Origin: Terrilactibacillus sp. S3-3
Lineage (GTDB): Bacteria > Bacillota > Bacilli > Bacillales > Sporolactobacillaceae
Assembly (NCBI GenBank): GCA_030437565.1
Contig: CP129291.1
Coordinates: 2,046,001-2,110,000 of the forward strand
Length of the DNA: 64,000 bases
Reading direction: 5' to 3'
Of this stretch, positions 38,640 through 47,612 are shown piece after piece (position 1 is the stretch's first letter; each line of letters starts with the position of its first letter). The position numbers were made by a program, and so were the translations under genes. Under the pieces are notes generated by a model. It did no database searches, was not told the DNA's origin, and saw nothing but the letters and a program-made list of their open reading frames with translations.

Positions 38640-39292
38640 ATTGTGTCAAACTCGCCTGCTCAGGTGTGGCGATCCGTACACACGGCGGCATCGCCTTTGC
38701 GACGATAGAAGATGAACTAAAGGGATATAAAGAACGGCTCGACCAATATGCGATGCAAAAAATCTCGATTGCAACGCAGCAGCAGCAAAATATATAAAAG
38801 AAAACAGTCTATGTTTTTTTTAGATGCTTCAACAACCATTCAGTTTTTATGTAACCGGCTGACAAAAAGAGCAACCGTGTACACGAATTCACTGGATAAT
38901 GTTGAATTGTTGGCAGATAAATCTTTTCTGGACGTTCACCTGCTTGGAGGAAAACTGCATCACAAGAATCGCTTTTTCTATAGCCACAGTATGCTTGACC
39001 AACTTCAGGACATTCGCTTTTATACGGCCATTTTAGGCGTAGGCGGTTTCTCAACGGATGGGATTTATTCCGAAAATCTAGAAGACAGTCTTATCAAAAA
39101 AGCGGTATCCGGTTGTTCAAAACGAACGATTGTGCTGGCTGAAACAGTAAATTTTTAAAAGAGGGGCATTTCAAAGCCCTGACATACGATCAGATTGATT
39201 TAATTATTACTGATCAGCGCCCGCCAAAGAAATTGCTGAATATCTTTGAAGAACATCATGTCGCTATCGAAACCGTGGATGATGAAAAATGA
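38640..39292 (+). pseudogene. DeoR-family regulator remnant lacking its HTH
   Basis: The sensor domain of a DeoR/GlpR-type sugar-phosphate repressor is readable: IRTHGGIAFATIEDELKGYKERLDQYAMQK, LDASTTIQFLCNRLTKRATVYTNSLDNVELLA, then DVHLLGGKLHHKNRFF, FYTAILGVGGFSTDGIYSENLEDSLIKKAV and, after a lost base near 39170, DQIDLIITDQRPP with stop at 39290-39292. The N-terminal winged helix is missing or unrecognisable and there is a frame change near 38770-38815. No start signal is present. Probably a decayed gene. Confidence 0.75.
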
Positions 39293-39295
39293 AAA

Positions 39296-39325
39296 ACCGG
39301 CAGCCCTTTTGAAGGCGCCGGTTTT
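39296..39325 (+). terminator. Terminator after the DeoR remnant
   Basis: ACCGGC...GCCGGT with a TTTT tail. Confidence 0.7.
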
Positions 39326-39347
39326 CAAAATGAACCCGACCTGACGA

Positions 39348-39947
39348 TCAGCCCAGCACTTTGACGCGGGATTCAATCGGTGCAAAATCCTTTTCACCTG
39401 CGGGAGCAGCGATGTTGCCAAATGGCAGTTGTGCTCTCAGTTTCCAGCTTTTTGGAATATCAAATGATTCACGAACCGCTTCGTCAATCAGCGGATTATA
39501 GTGCTGCAGGGATGCGCCGACACCAATGTTGGCAAGAGCGCTCCACACTGCAAATTGAGCGATACCTGTGCTGTGTTCCGACCAGATCGGAAAATTGTCT
39601 GCATAAAGGGCAAATTGTTCTTGCAGCCCTTTGACGATATCCGTGTCTTCAAAGAAAAGCACGGTGCCGAAGCCGGCTTTGAACGACGCCAGTTTTTCTG
39701 CTGTCGGTGCAAACTTATCTTCAGGCACGATTTTGCGCAATTCTTGTTCGACAATATCCCACACTTTATCATGTTCTTCACCGAAGAGAACAACGGCGCG
39801 GGCCGATTGCGAGTTGAAAGCAGACGGTGAGTATTTTACCGCTTCTTGAATGGTTTCAACAATTTCTTCCTTGCTTACTTTTACATTTTTATCCAGAGCA
39901 TAGATCGAACGACGTTCTTTAATTGCATCTAAAAATGAATTTGACAT
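39348..39947 (-). CDS. Nitroreductase-family flavoprotein
   Basis: Intact, 199 residues from MSNSFLDAIKERRSIYALDKN (39947). Frm2/YdgI-type nitroreductase fold: FMN-binding RRSIYAL at the N terminus, YSPSAFNSQSARAVVLFG, GFGTVLFFEDTDIVKGLQEQFALYADNFPIWSEHSTGIAQFAVWSALANIGVGASLQHYNPLIDE and FGNIAAPAGEKDFAPIESRVKVL. It should use NAD(P)H to reduce quinones or nitroaromatics. The YodB-like repressor gene lies directly upstream with an operator-like palindrome between them, so induction by electrophiles or disulfide stress is likely. Confidence 0.9.
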   Translation of the reverse strand: MSNSFLDAIKERRSIYALDKNVKVSKEEIVETIQEAVKYSPSAFNSQSARAVVLFGEEHDKVWDIVEQELRKIVPEDKFAPTAEKLASFKAGFGTVLFFEDTDIVKGLQEQFALYADNFPIWSEHSTGIAQFAVWSALANIGVGASLQHYNPLIDEAVRESFDIPKSWKLRAQLPFGNIAAPAGEKDFAPIESRVKVLG

Positions 39948-39987
39948 AACGATAACGAACTCCTTCTTATTATTTTTTTTCATAATC

Positions 39988-40001
39988 TACTTACATAAGT
40001 A
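39988..40001. promoter_or_regulatory. Probable YodB/HxlR-type operator
   Basis: TACTTACATAAGTA, a perfect 6+6 palindrome with a 2-base centre, 40 bases before the nitroreductase start and within a longer partial dyad. Confidence 0.5.
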
Positions 40002-40099
40002 TAGTTTATAATAAAAAAAAGCAAGTTATTTTGCTCAAACGGTCCGGGATAACCTTCCATTACAGCCACAGCAAAAAGCTTGCCCGCTGATCATTTAAA

Positions 40100-40428
40100 T
40101 TATTCGTTGTTATTGTTAATAAACCAGTTGTTTGCCCATTGTGCACTTCTTTCAGAATAGGCCCTATCTCTCTGCCTTTTTTTGTAAGCCGATAAGTGAC
40201 TTGCACGGGATGCCCCGTATCGACATGGCGTTCAATAATATCTAAGCTTTCAAGTTCTTTTAATCGGACAGCCAGCATGCGGTCGCTTAATTCAGGGATG
40301 GCGTTGGCAATCGTTCTAAAATGGCCATCACCTTCCAAAAGTACCTCAATGATCAATCCATTCCATTTTTTCCCTATCACTTGAAAGGCTCTCTCGAATT
40401 TAGGACAGACCACCCTTTTATCTTCCAT
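40100..40428 (-). CDS. YodB-like HxlR-family redox repressor (C-terminal frameshift)
   Basis: HxlR winged-helix repressor of about 109 residues, start MEDKRVVCPKFERAFQVIGKKWNGLIIEVLLEG at 40428 behind AGGAG. It closely follows B. subtilis YodB, including the N-terminal Cys (residue 8) that senses quinones, diamide or hypochlorite by thiol modification. HTH part: FRTIANAIPELSDRMLAVRLKELESLDIIER. One A is lost near 40139; repair gives EVHKWANNWFINNNNE with stop at 40100-40102. It lies upstream of the nitroreductase on the same strand. Confidence 0.85.
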
Positions 40429-40826
40429 GATCATCACTCCTAACTATACTTTACAATACTCACAAAAAATATATCTACTAAATAAAGGATTCTGATGCAG
40501 CCCGAATCAGGGGGTTCAAAAATACGGACTGAAAATTTTAAATACAGATTTTCACCATTTTATAATTAGGTAGGCTCTGGTGCGGACCGTTTCAACAATT
40601 TTCAGGAGCTTATCATTAAATGTTCGACTTTTATCATCAAATGCCCGCAGTTTTTAAACGGTCATCCGGTTTTATAACGACCTTTCCCTAAGCAGAGGTT
40701 CGGCGCCAGCATTTTTAACTGCCTGTCCCTTAACGAAGATCACTTGTTAACCGTGCCCCTGCACGAATTTTCGCCCCTTTTTAGAATATCTTTATAGAAG
40801 CATATTTTTTACGGGGGGGCTAATTG
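40429..40826. other. Intergenic region between redox repressor and cyclase gene
   Basis: No gene or clear structure found. A TATACTTTACAATA motif just upstream of the repressor may be a second, weaker operator. The last 30 bases carry the G-rich ribosome binding site of the cyclase gene. Confidence 0.35.
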
Positions 40827-42720
40827 ATGATTCATCGTGTGGATGCCGAAATAAACCGAATCATCCAGGAGCTGATGAAAGATCAAACAACAGATGGATC
40901 GTGGAATTATCCGTTTGAGACCGGGATCGTCACCGATTGTTATACAATCATTCTGCTTAGAACTTTGGAGATCGATGATGAAGGGCTGATCATGTCGCTC
41001 GTTGAACGGATTAGCGGCAAACAGGAGGCGGACGGATCGTGGAAATTGTTTTACGATGAACAAGCCGGGAACTTAACATTAACGGTCGAAGCCTATTATG
41101 CCCTTCTCTATTCCGGCTATCGAAACCTTCGAAACCTTCGTGCGGATGGAAAAGGGAAAAGGCAAGGCTATTTATTGCGGCGGGCGGCGGGCTTTCAAAG
41201 ACCAATATCATCACAAAAACAATGCTGGCGCTCACCGGACAATACAAATGGTCCGAGCTTCCTTCCCTGCCGATCGAAGTGATCCTGCTGCCGAATGCCC
41301 TCCCGATTAACTTTTTTGACCTATCCGTTTTTGCACGAGCTAATCTGGCTCCTCTTTTAATCCTTTCCGATTCCGGGTTCAGTATGCAATCAAAATGGAC
41401 ACCGGATCTATCGCATCTAAAAAACGGGAGAAGTCCTGAAGCTCCTTTTTTAACAGAACATCCGATTTTTGCTCTCATCGCTCAAGGGATTCAGTCGCTT
41501 GCCGGCCTGCCTGAAGAGCTTCATGCACTGGCCGTAAATAAAACAGAGCAATATATGATTAGACGGATCGAATCGGACGGCACATTTGAATGTTATTTCA
41601 GCTCGACTTTTTTGATGATATTCGCTTTACTCGCGCGCGGTTATGAAAAAAAACATCCGTTTATTGTCAATGCGATAAGCGGGATTAAATCGATGATCTC
41701 TCCGATTGACGGCCATCTTCACGTCCAATACACAACGGCAAATGTGTGGAATACGGCGCTGATCAGCGATGCTTTACAGGAAGCCGGTATGCCTTATGAT
41801 TCAGAAGTTGTGCAAAGAGCCGCCCGGTATTTATTGTCTCGCCAGCAAACCAAATATGGGGACTGGGCGATCCATAACCCTCATTCTGCTCCCGGCGGAT
41901 GGGGTTTTTCAGATGGCAACACGATCAACCCGGACGTTGACGACTCCACTGCCGCGCTGCGTTCTTTCGTCTCTCCGGCCAGCTCACAGAGCCGCTTCAG
42001 GCAGGCGTGGGACAGCGGCATTCAATGGGTAGTTTCAATGCAAAATCATGACGGCGGATGGCCGGCATTCGAGAAAAATGTTGATAAGCAGCTGCTGACC
42101 GTTCTGCCCATTGATAAAGGAGAGGATTTGCTGATCGATCCGTCCTCACGGATTTAACCGGCAGGACGCTGGAGTTCTTTGGCCATTTCACGGATTTAAA
42201 CACGGACCACGTCATCATAAAAGATGGCATTCAATGGCTTTTGAACAATCAAAAAAAAGAGGACGGATCCTGGGACGCGCGCTGGGGCATTGATTATATA
42301 TACGGAACATGGGCGGCCTTATCCGGTATGCTCGCCGTCGGTGTGCTAGCGGAACATCCCTCTATTCAAAAAGCGGTGGAATGGTTGTCTGCCGCTCAGC
42401 AGCCGGATGGCGGCTGGGGTGAATCGTGCCGAAGCGACATCATCAAACACTACGTCCCTTTGGGGTCGAGTACGCGCACACACACCGCGTGGGCCCTCGA
42501 CGCGCTGATCGCGGCCTCAAAAACAGTGACACCGCAAATTGAACGCGGCGTCAAATTTCTGATTGATTCCAAGGAAGAGGGGTGGACAAAAACCTATCCA
42601 AAAGGGAGGGGCATGGCCGGCGCCTTTTATATTCACTATCATAGCTACGATTATATTTGGCCGTTACTCGCGTTCGTTCACTTTAAAAAGAAATTCGGAT
42701 CCATTTTGCGGGGAGAATAA
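40827..42720 (+). CDS. sqhC: Squalene-hopene/sporulenol-type terpene cyclase (frameshifted)
   Basis: Class II triterpene cyclase, about 631 residues, the length of B. subtilis SqhC (tetraprenyl-beta-curcumene cyclase, making sporulenol for spores). Start at 40827 after a G7 stretch. QW-like repeats (QTTDGSWNYPFE, QEADGSWKLFYDE, DGGWPAFEKNVD, KEDGSWDARWGIDYIYGTWAALSGM, QPDGGWGESCRSD) and the catalytic acid motif in NPDVDDSTAALRSF are visible; the next residues are Ser-Thr rather than Thr-Thr. Breaks near 41140 and 42143. A 9-bp tandem repeat (CGAAACCTT) near 41120 adds three residues. Bacillus-type rather than the longer Alicyclobacillus hopene cyclase. Confidence 0.9.
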
Positions 42721-42750
42721 TCAGCCTCGATCAGCCCCCGCCCTCCGTTT

Positions 42751-43283
42751 TTAATCCGTTTCCGTATAGACAGAAATCAGCACGATCGCCGTTTCATCTG
42801 TCATATTTTTTACCAAATGCGGTGTACAAGCGTTCCAGCTAAAAGAGTCGCCTTCATTTAAGATGAATACATCTTCTCCCTGCTTGGCATAAATCGTCCC
42901 TTTAATAACTAAATGAACTTCCTGACCTTCGTGGGCACGGGGTTCAGGACCGGTTGCCGTACCCGGGGGAAGAGTGACAATCCGCATTTTCACATTTTTC
43001 GATGCGGAAAGATGCTCGACTTTCAATAAGTCCTTCCCGCTTGTCGTGACTCGGCGCTCCGCTTTCCTGACAACCTTCATCCGTTCTTCTTTTTTCAGCA
43101 AAAAGTAGGCCAGCGGCACATTTAGTGCATCGGCGATATTTTCCAAGTCGAAATCGACGGCGATGTTTTATTCGTTTCCACTTGACTCATGAACCCTTGA
43201 GACAAACCTGTTTCCTTACATAACTTCGCGATGGTCATGTTCTTGCGCTTTCTTATTGCACGAATGGTTGAACCGATATCCAT
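42751..43283 (-). CDS. XRE-family regulator with C-terminal cupin (frameshifted)
   Basis: About 177 residues. Start MDIGSTIRAIRKRKNMTIAKLCKETGLSQGFMSQVETNKTSPSIST at 43283 is an XRE helix-turn-helix. One base is lost near 43148, then LENIADALNVPLAYFLL follows, and a cupin domain with LPPGTATGPEPRAHEGQEVHLVIKGTIYAK, ILNEGDSFSWNACTPHLVKN (metal-type His/Glu pattern). Such regulators sense small ligands or metals. It is divergent from the hydrolase/dioxygenase operon at 43508 and probably controls it. Confidence 0.88.
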
Positions 43284-43345
43284 AAGTGTGATCCCCTTAC
43301 AATATTACTTATACTTATTATAATTTTATATTAGCAAATTTTTTA

Positions 43346-43374
43346 TTGACTTTCTATCCCCGTCCATTTATATT
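43346..43374 (+). promoter_or_regulatory. Sigma-A promoter of the hydrolase-dioxygenase operon
   Basis: TTGACT, 17 bases, TATATT, in the divergent region between the XRE-cupin regulator and the hydrolase gene. Confidence 0.55.
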
Positions 43375-43507
43375 ATCTATATAAACATTTTTTTTTATAT
43401 CACAAATATTAATGACGTGATCAGCGCACGGAGCCTATCGATCAGGTGCTATTTGGTTTTAGCTCTCTTGAGTGAATCACTAAATTATAATAAAGAAGGG
43501 TTGCTGC

Positions 43508-44175
43508 ATGACAAACGCCCCAATGGTATATGAGGTTCGCAAACCGGTCTCATTCTCACCGGATAAGACCTATCCGGCTTTGTTTTTAATGCATGGTATC
43601 GGGAGCAATGAACGAAACATGCTTTCTTTAGTGAACGGACTGGAAGATTCTTTTTTATTATTTTCAGTATCCGCGGCCATCTCACGCAGCCTCCGGGTTT
43701 TGCTTATTTTACGATTCAAGGTTTTGGCAAACCGCATCGCGAGGTTTTTGATGAAGGCGTCGGCCGGCTCACCTCATTCATTGACTATGCGTGTGAATCC
43801 TATCCGATTGATCCGAAGCGCCTCTATCTTGCCGGGTTCAGCCAGGGTGCGATTCTCGCCATGACATTGGGCCTCTCGCTCGGAAAACGGATCAGAGGCA
43901 TCGCGGCATTAAGCGGCTACATCCCGGATTTTGTCAGAGACACCTATGACATCAAACCCGTCGCCCATTTGTCGGCCTTTATTTCACACGGCGACATGGA
44001 CAACATTTTGCCTTATGAATGGGGAAGGGCCAATGTTAAGTTCTTTAAAGAGTTAGGCGCTTCGGTCACTTTCCATACGTATCATGCCGGACATACGGTT
44101 TCTTCAAAAAACCTTCAAGACTTTCAGCAATGGCTGTGGGACGATTTAAACGAATCATCAGCCGCAAGCAAATAA
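43508..44175 (+). CDS. Carboxylesterase/phospholipase-type alpha/beta hydrolase (frameshifted)
   Basis: About 222 residues, related to MhqD/YtpA-like hydrolases. Start MTNAPMVYEVRKPVSFSPDKTYPALFLMHGIGSNERNM at 43508 (HG near the oxyanion hole). A base is lost near 43655; the middle in the repaired frame reads QPPGFAYFTIQGFGKPHREVFDEGVGRLTSFIDYA and LAGFSQGAILAMTLGLSLG with the nucleophile Ser in GFSQG. C-terminal FISHGDMDNILPYEWG and HTYHAGHTVS give the acid and His. In Bacillus similar hydrolases act with ring-cleavage dioxygenases in quinone detoxification; the next gene is such a dioxygenase. Confidence 0.85.
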
Positions 44176-44196
44176 AAAAAATAAGGAGACGATCAC

Positions 44197-44994
44197 ATGC
44201 TTCCCTCTTTCTTCATCGCTCATGGAGCACCGCTTATTGCAATTGAGAATAATGAATATACGCAATTTCTTAGTGAGCTGGGACAAACATTACCGCGGCC
44301 AAAAGCGATTGTCCTATTTTCCGCCCACTGGGTATCATCTATGCAAAAAGTGAGTGAAGGTAGCGAATATTCGACCATTCATGACTTCGGCGGTTTTCCA
44401 AATGCTTTATACCAAATACAATACCCGGCCAAAGGCGCTCCCGCCGTTGCAAAAGAAATTGAAGAAAGGTTCGAGCAAAGCGGCATCCGCTATGAAATCG
44501 ATACGAATCGCGGCCTCGACCACGGTGCCTGGGTCGTTCTTCGCCTGCTCTATCCGGATGCCGATATCCCGGTTGTGTCGATGTCGGTCAATCCGGCCGT
44601 CTCGCTCGAACAGCAATATCGCATCGGCAAAGCTTTAGCCTCTTTGCGCAAAAATGATATTCTAATTATCGGCAGCGGCGGAACTTCCCATAACTTGCAT
44701 GCGGTTAACATGATAAATGATAATGGCTCCATCGATGACTGGGCCCTTCAATTTGAAAAATGGCTGGAATCGCATCTAAGCAATTGGGATTTAACGTCTC
44801 TATTCAACTACGCGAGCCTGGCTCCCGGCGCGAACCTGTCCGTTCCTCCGTATGGAACCGAACATTTTATTCCGCTGTTTTATGCCATGGGAGCGGCCGA
44901 TGATGAAAAAAAAAAAGCGACGCTATTGCATCGCAGTTTTCGCTATGGTAACTTAAGTCACAGCGTCTGGCAGTTCGGCTCGGCAGACTATTAA
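44197..44994 (+). CDS. DODA-type extradiol ring-cleavage dioxygenase
   Basis: Intact 265-residue LigB-superfamily protein. It starts MLPSFFIAHGAPLIAIENNEYT at 44197 behind AAGGAG. Metal and active-site histidines typical of the family are visible: H9 (AHGAP), H44 (SAHW), H109 (GLDHGAW), H165 (GGTSHN) and H223 (GTEHFIPL). It probably opens catechol-type rings with Fe(II) or Zn. Together with the hydrolase it forms a two-gene operon ended by a strong terminator; detoxification or catabolism of catechols/quinones is inferred. Confidence 0.93.
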   Translation: MLPSFFIAHGAPLIAIENNEYTQFLSELGQTLPRPKAIVLFSAHWVSSMQKVSEGSEYSTIHDFGGFPNALYQIQYPAKGAPAVAKEIEERFEQSGIRYEIDTNRGLDHGAWVVLRLLYPDADIPVVSMSVNPAVSLEQQYRIGKALASLRKNDILIIGSGGTSHNLHAVNMINDNGSIDDWALQFEKWLESHLSNWDLTSLFNYASLAPGANLSVPPYGTEHFIPLFYAMGAADDEKKKATLLHRSFRYGNLSHSVWQFGSADY

Positions 44995-45024
44995 AAAGCA
45001 ATGACAAAAACTAGTATATGTGGC

Positions 45025-45063
45025 AAAAGCCTGTTTTTGAATATTTTTCAAAAACAGGCTTTT
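45025..45063 (+). terminator. Terminator after the dioxygenase gene
   Basis: AAAAGCCTGTTTTTGA pairs with TCAAAAACAGGCTTTT. Confidence 0.85.
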
Positions 45064-45204
45064 CATCTATTCAGGATCCCGCTTCGCCGGGTCCGCTCCT
45101 CTTCTCCCGAACATTTTAACCGCAAAAAACAGCGGAAATTTCAGTTCCTTCCTTTTCAGTTTGTTTTTGTACACTTTTCTTAACACAACAGAAGGAGTAA
45201 AAAC

Positions 45205-46562
45205 ATGATACGACTGAAAAAAACGATGATTCTGCTTTTATATTTTTTGAGCCCGCTCCCGCTGATAGGGATCGTCTATGCCTTTAATCCGGCGGCCTAT
45301 GAAACATCCAAGGGCCTCCTGCCAATGGTGCTCGGCTCGATCGCTTATACATGGCTGCTGGCTGAGCTCGTCATTAGTGCCCGGCCAAAATTTATTGAAA
45401 AATATTTTGGGCTGAACCGTTTCTACCAGTTCCACGGCACAGCCGCAATCATCGCGATTGTGCTCTCTTTTCTTCACAAGCAGCTTGAAGATGCGATCTG
45501 GGGCGGTTTTCTCCAAACAGTACGGCAGATTGGCAATATCGCATTCATTTTGTTTATCGCTCTCGCCGCGATATCGCTGATTTTCATGACCGGCGCCGTT
45601 ATCCGCCGGATCCCGCCGCTGGCCTCTATCCGCCGTTTGCTTGAGAAAGGACATATTGTCAATTTCAGGCGGACTGTGTGGATTCATAATGCCAATGTGA
45701 TTGCGGTCATTCTCGTCTTCATTCATGTCTTCATTTTAAGTGCTTTCTATCAGCAAAATTTATGGAACTGCGCTATTTATACGGTCTACTTTATGATCGC
45801 TTTCGGCAGTTACGTGTACCATAAAGTACTGAAAAACAGCCTGGCCGAGCGGCGCCCGTATACATTGACTGCTGTCAAGGAAGAATCGGCCGACATCCAT
45901 ACGCTCGTCTTCAAACCCGAACGGGGCTCCGTGCCGCCTTTTAAAGCCGGCCAATTTGTTTTCCTTCGCCTTCTTGGCGGCGGCGTGCCGAAAGAAGAAC
46001 ACCCCTTTTCCATCACATCGAATCCGGCCGACCGCTCGCAGCTTTCCGTCACGATTAAATCGGTCGGTGATTACACGAAGGCCGTTCCTCATCTCTCGCC
46101 AGGAACGCACGCTGTTTTCGAAGGGCCGTACGGCGTGCTCGGCACAGCACCTTTCGCTCAAATGCCGATCTTGTGCTCATTGCCGGCGGCATCGGCATTA
46201 CACCGATGCTCAGCATTCTGAAAAACTTGTGCAATAAGGATCGAAACAGACGGGTCATTCTGCTTTGGAACGTTTCTACGAAAAAGGATCTGGTTTTCCG
46301 ACAGACATTCACCGCAATCGCTGAAAAAATGCCCCATTTTACCTTTGTCCCGATTCTATCAAAAGAGGCAGACTATCAAGGCGAAACCGGCCGCCTGACT
46401 CAAGAAAAAATCGCCCGCCTGTTGTCCGACTATCATTTTCGCCTTGACCGCTCTCACTATATCGTCTGCGGTCCGCCTAAAATGATGACATCGGTGATCC
46501 ATAGTTTGCAAACTTTGCATGTGTCGAAAAAGAATATTCATTTTGAAAATTTTTCATTATAA
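45205..46562 (+). CDS. Ferric-reductase-like membrane oxidoreductase with FNR domain (frameshifted)
   Basis: About 452 residues. Start MIRLKKTMILLLYFLSPLPLIGIVYAF at 45205. Six or so spans with paired histidines (RFYQFHGTAAIIAIVLSFLHK and VWIHNANVIAVILVFIHVF) give the bis-heme ferric-reductase domain. From about residue 215 a ferredoxin-reductase module follows: FKAGQFVFLRL, EHPFSITSNP (FAD), then after a lost base near 46167 LIAGGIGITPMLSILKNL (NAD) and YIVCGPPKMMTSVIHSL. It moves electrons from NAD(P)H across the membrane. Followed 14 bases later by a cytochrome b5-type lipoprotein, a possible outer electron acceptor. Confidence 0.9.
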
Positions 46563-46576
46563 GGAGATTAATCACC

Positions 46577-46946
46577 ATGAAGAAAGTTATCAAAACCTGC
46601 ATCGCATATCCTTGTCTCGCGCTCGTTCTATTGACTGGGCTGCGGCGCAAGCGGCGCGAGCAGCGGACAAAAGCCGCAGCCCGCAGCATCCAAGACGCAA
46701 CATGTCCTAAACAATCAAAAGACCTTTACAATGGCTGAATTAAAAAAATATGACGGAACAAACGGAAAGCCGGCCTATATTGCCGTTAAAGGCACCGTCT
46801 ATAATGTCAGCCACTCACCCGACTGGCATAATGGAAGACACAAAGGTGCCCGCGCCGGAGAAGATCTGACGGCCGCCGTCGAGCATGCTCCGCACGGGAC
46901 GGCCGTCCTTTCATCCGTACCGATCGTCGGCCATTTGAAAAAATAA
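46577..46946 (+). CDS. Cytochrome b5-domain lipoprotein (frameshifted in the lipobox)
   Basis: About 123 residues, start MKKVIKTCIAYPCLALVLLTG at 46577 behind AAGGAG. One G seems inserted near 46640; removal gives lipobox LLTGC and linker GASGASSGQKPQPAASKTQHV. The domain FTMAELKKYDGTNGKPAYIAVKGTVYNVSHSPDWHNGRHKGARAGEDLTAAVEHAPHGTAVL carries candidate heme-ligand histidines (WHNGRHKG and EHAPHG). It should sit on the outer membrane face and accept electrons from the ferric-reductase-like protein just upstream. Separate domain-only b5 lipoproteins of this kind are less common in Bacillales. Confidence 0.85.
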
Positions 46947-47068
46947 GCCGCTTAAGGAAAAGCCAAATGCCGGCTAACGAAGATTTCCAGCATTTATTCC
47001 TGAGATTTAACGAGATTTTAAGCAGCAAAAAGCTGTTTCAATAAAATTATTATGTTAATAAGATGACC

Positions 47069-47103
47069 CAATAAGCCGGCGGGAACATACCGCCGGCTTA
47101 TTG
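47069..47103. terminator. Bidirectional terminator
   Basis: CAATAAGCCGGCGG pairs with CCGCCGGCTTATTG between convergent genes. Confidence 0.8.
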
Positions 47104-47104
47104 G

Positions 47105-47608
47105 TTATAACTTCGTCTGCGGGAGCGGCTGATTCAGCCACTCCTTATAAAAGGCATCGATATCGGGTTCAAAATCTTGCAGTATCGGATACCAAGGCGT
47201 AACAGCTTCCACTTCGAGCTGCGTGGCGCATGATGGACAGTAATATTCGCGAATCACCTGCCATTCCGGATCAGGCGCCAGCATTTTGGGATATAGTTCC
47301 GCCAATTTTTCCGGGGTATCCCGAACATGGATCAGCGCATGGAGCTTCCAGTTGTCCCCCGCCTCACAAAACTCATGGCCGCAGTCACACTTGACCGCTC
47401 TCTTTCCATCTGCTTTCTGTACATAATATAAATGCAGCCCGGCCGGCAGCAGAATCGGATCGTCCCATTTGACTCTTTCCTGGAGAATATCGATGTACTT
47501 TTCAAACCGGTCGGCATCCTTAAAGCTGGAAAGCATCTCTTTTAACTTATAAAAATCAATCGTCCCGTCGATTAATTCCTCAATCGTTTTACGGTCATAT
47601 TGCGTCAT
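47105..47608 (-). CDS. acxC: Acetone carboxylase gamma subunit
   Basis: Intact 167-residue small subunit of ATP-dependent acetone carboxylase, the size of known AcxC. MTQYDRKTIEELIDGTIDFYKLKEMLSSFKD; a likely zinc or metal-binding half CDCGHEFCEAGDNWKLHALIHVRDTPEKLAELYPKM and YCPSCATQLEVEAVTPWYPILQDFEPDI. Acetone carboxylase makes acetoacetate from acetone and bicarbonate at the cost of ATP. Last gene of acxABC, 4 bases after acxB. Confidence 0.93.
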   Translation of the reverse strand: MTQYDRKTIEELIDGTIDFYKLKEMLSSFKDADRFEKYIDILQERVKWDDPILLPAGLHLYYVQKADGKRAVKCDCGHEFCEAGDNWKLHALIHVRDTPEKLAELYPKMLAPDPEWQVIREYYCPSCATQLEVEAVTPWYPILQDFEPDIDAFYKEWLNQPLPQTKL

Positions 47609-47612
47609 GTTC

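Noticed and set aside
40710-40760. GGGACAGGCAG on the minus strand, similar to an S-box core
   Set aside because: No flanking P1 (CTTATC/GATAAG), no CAACC and no GGTGC-AATTCC blocks.
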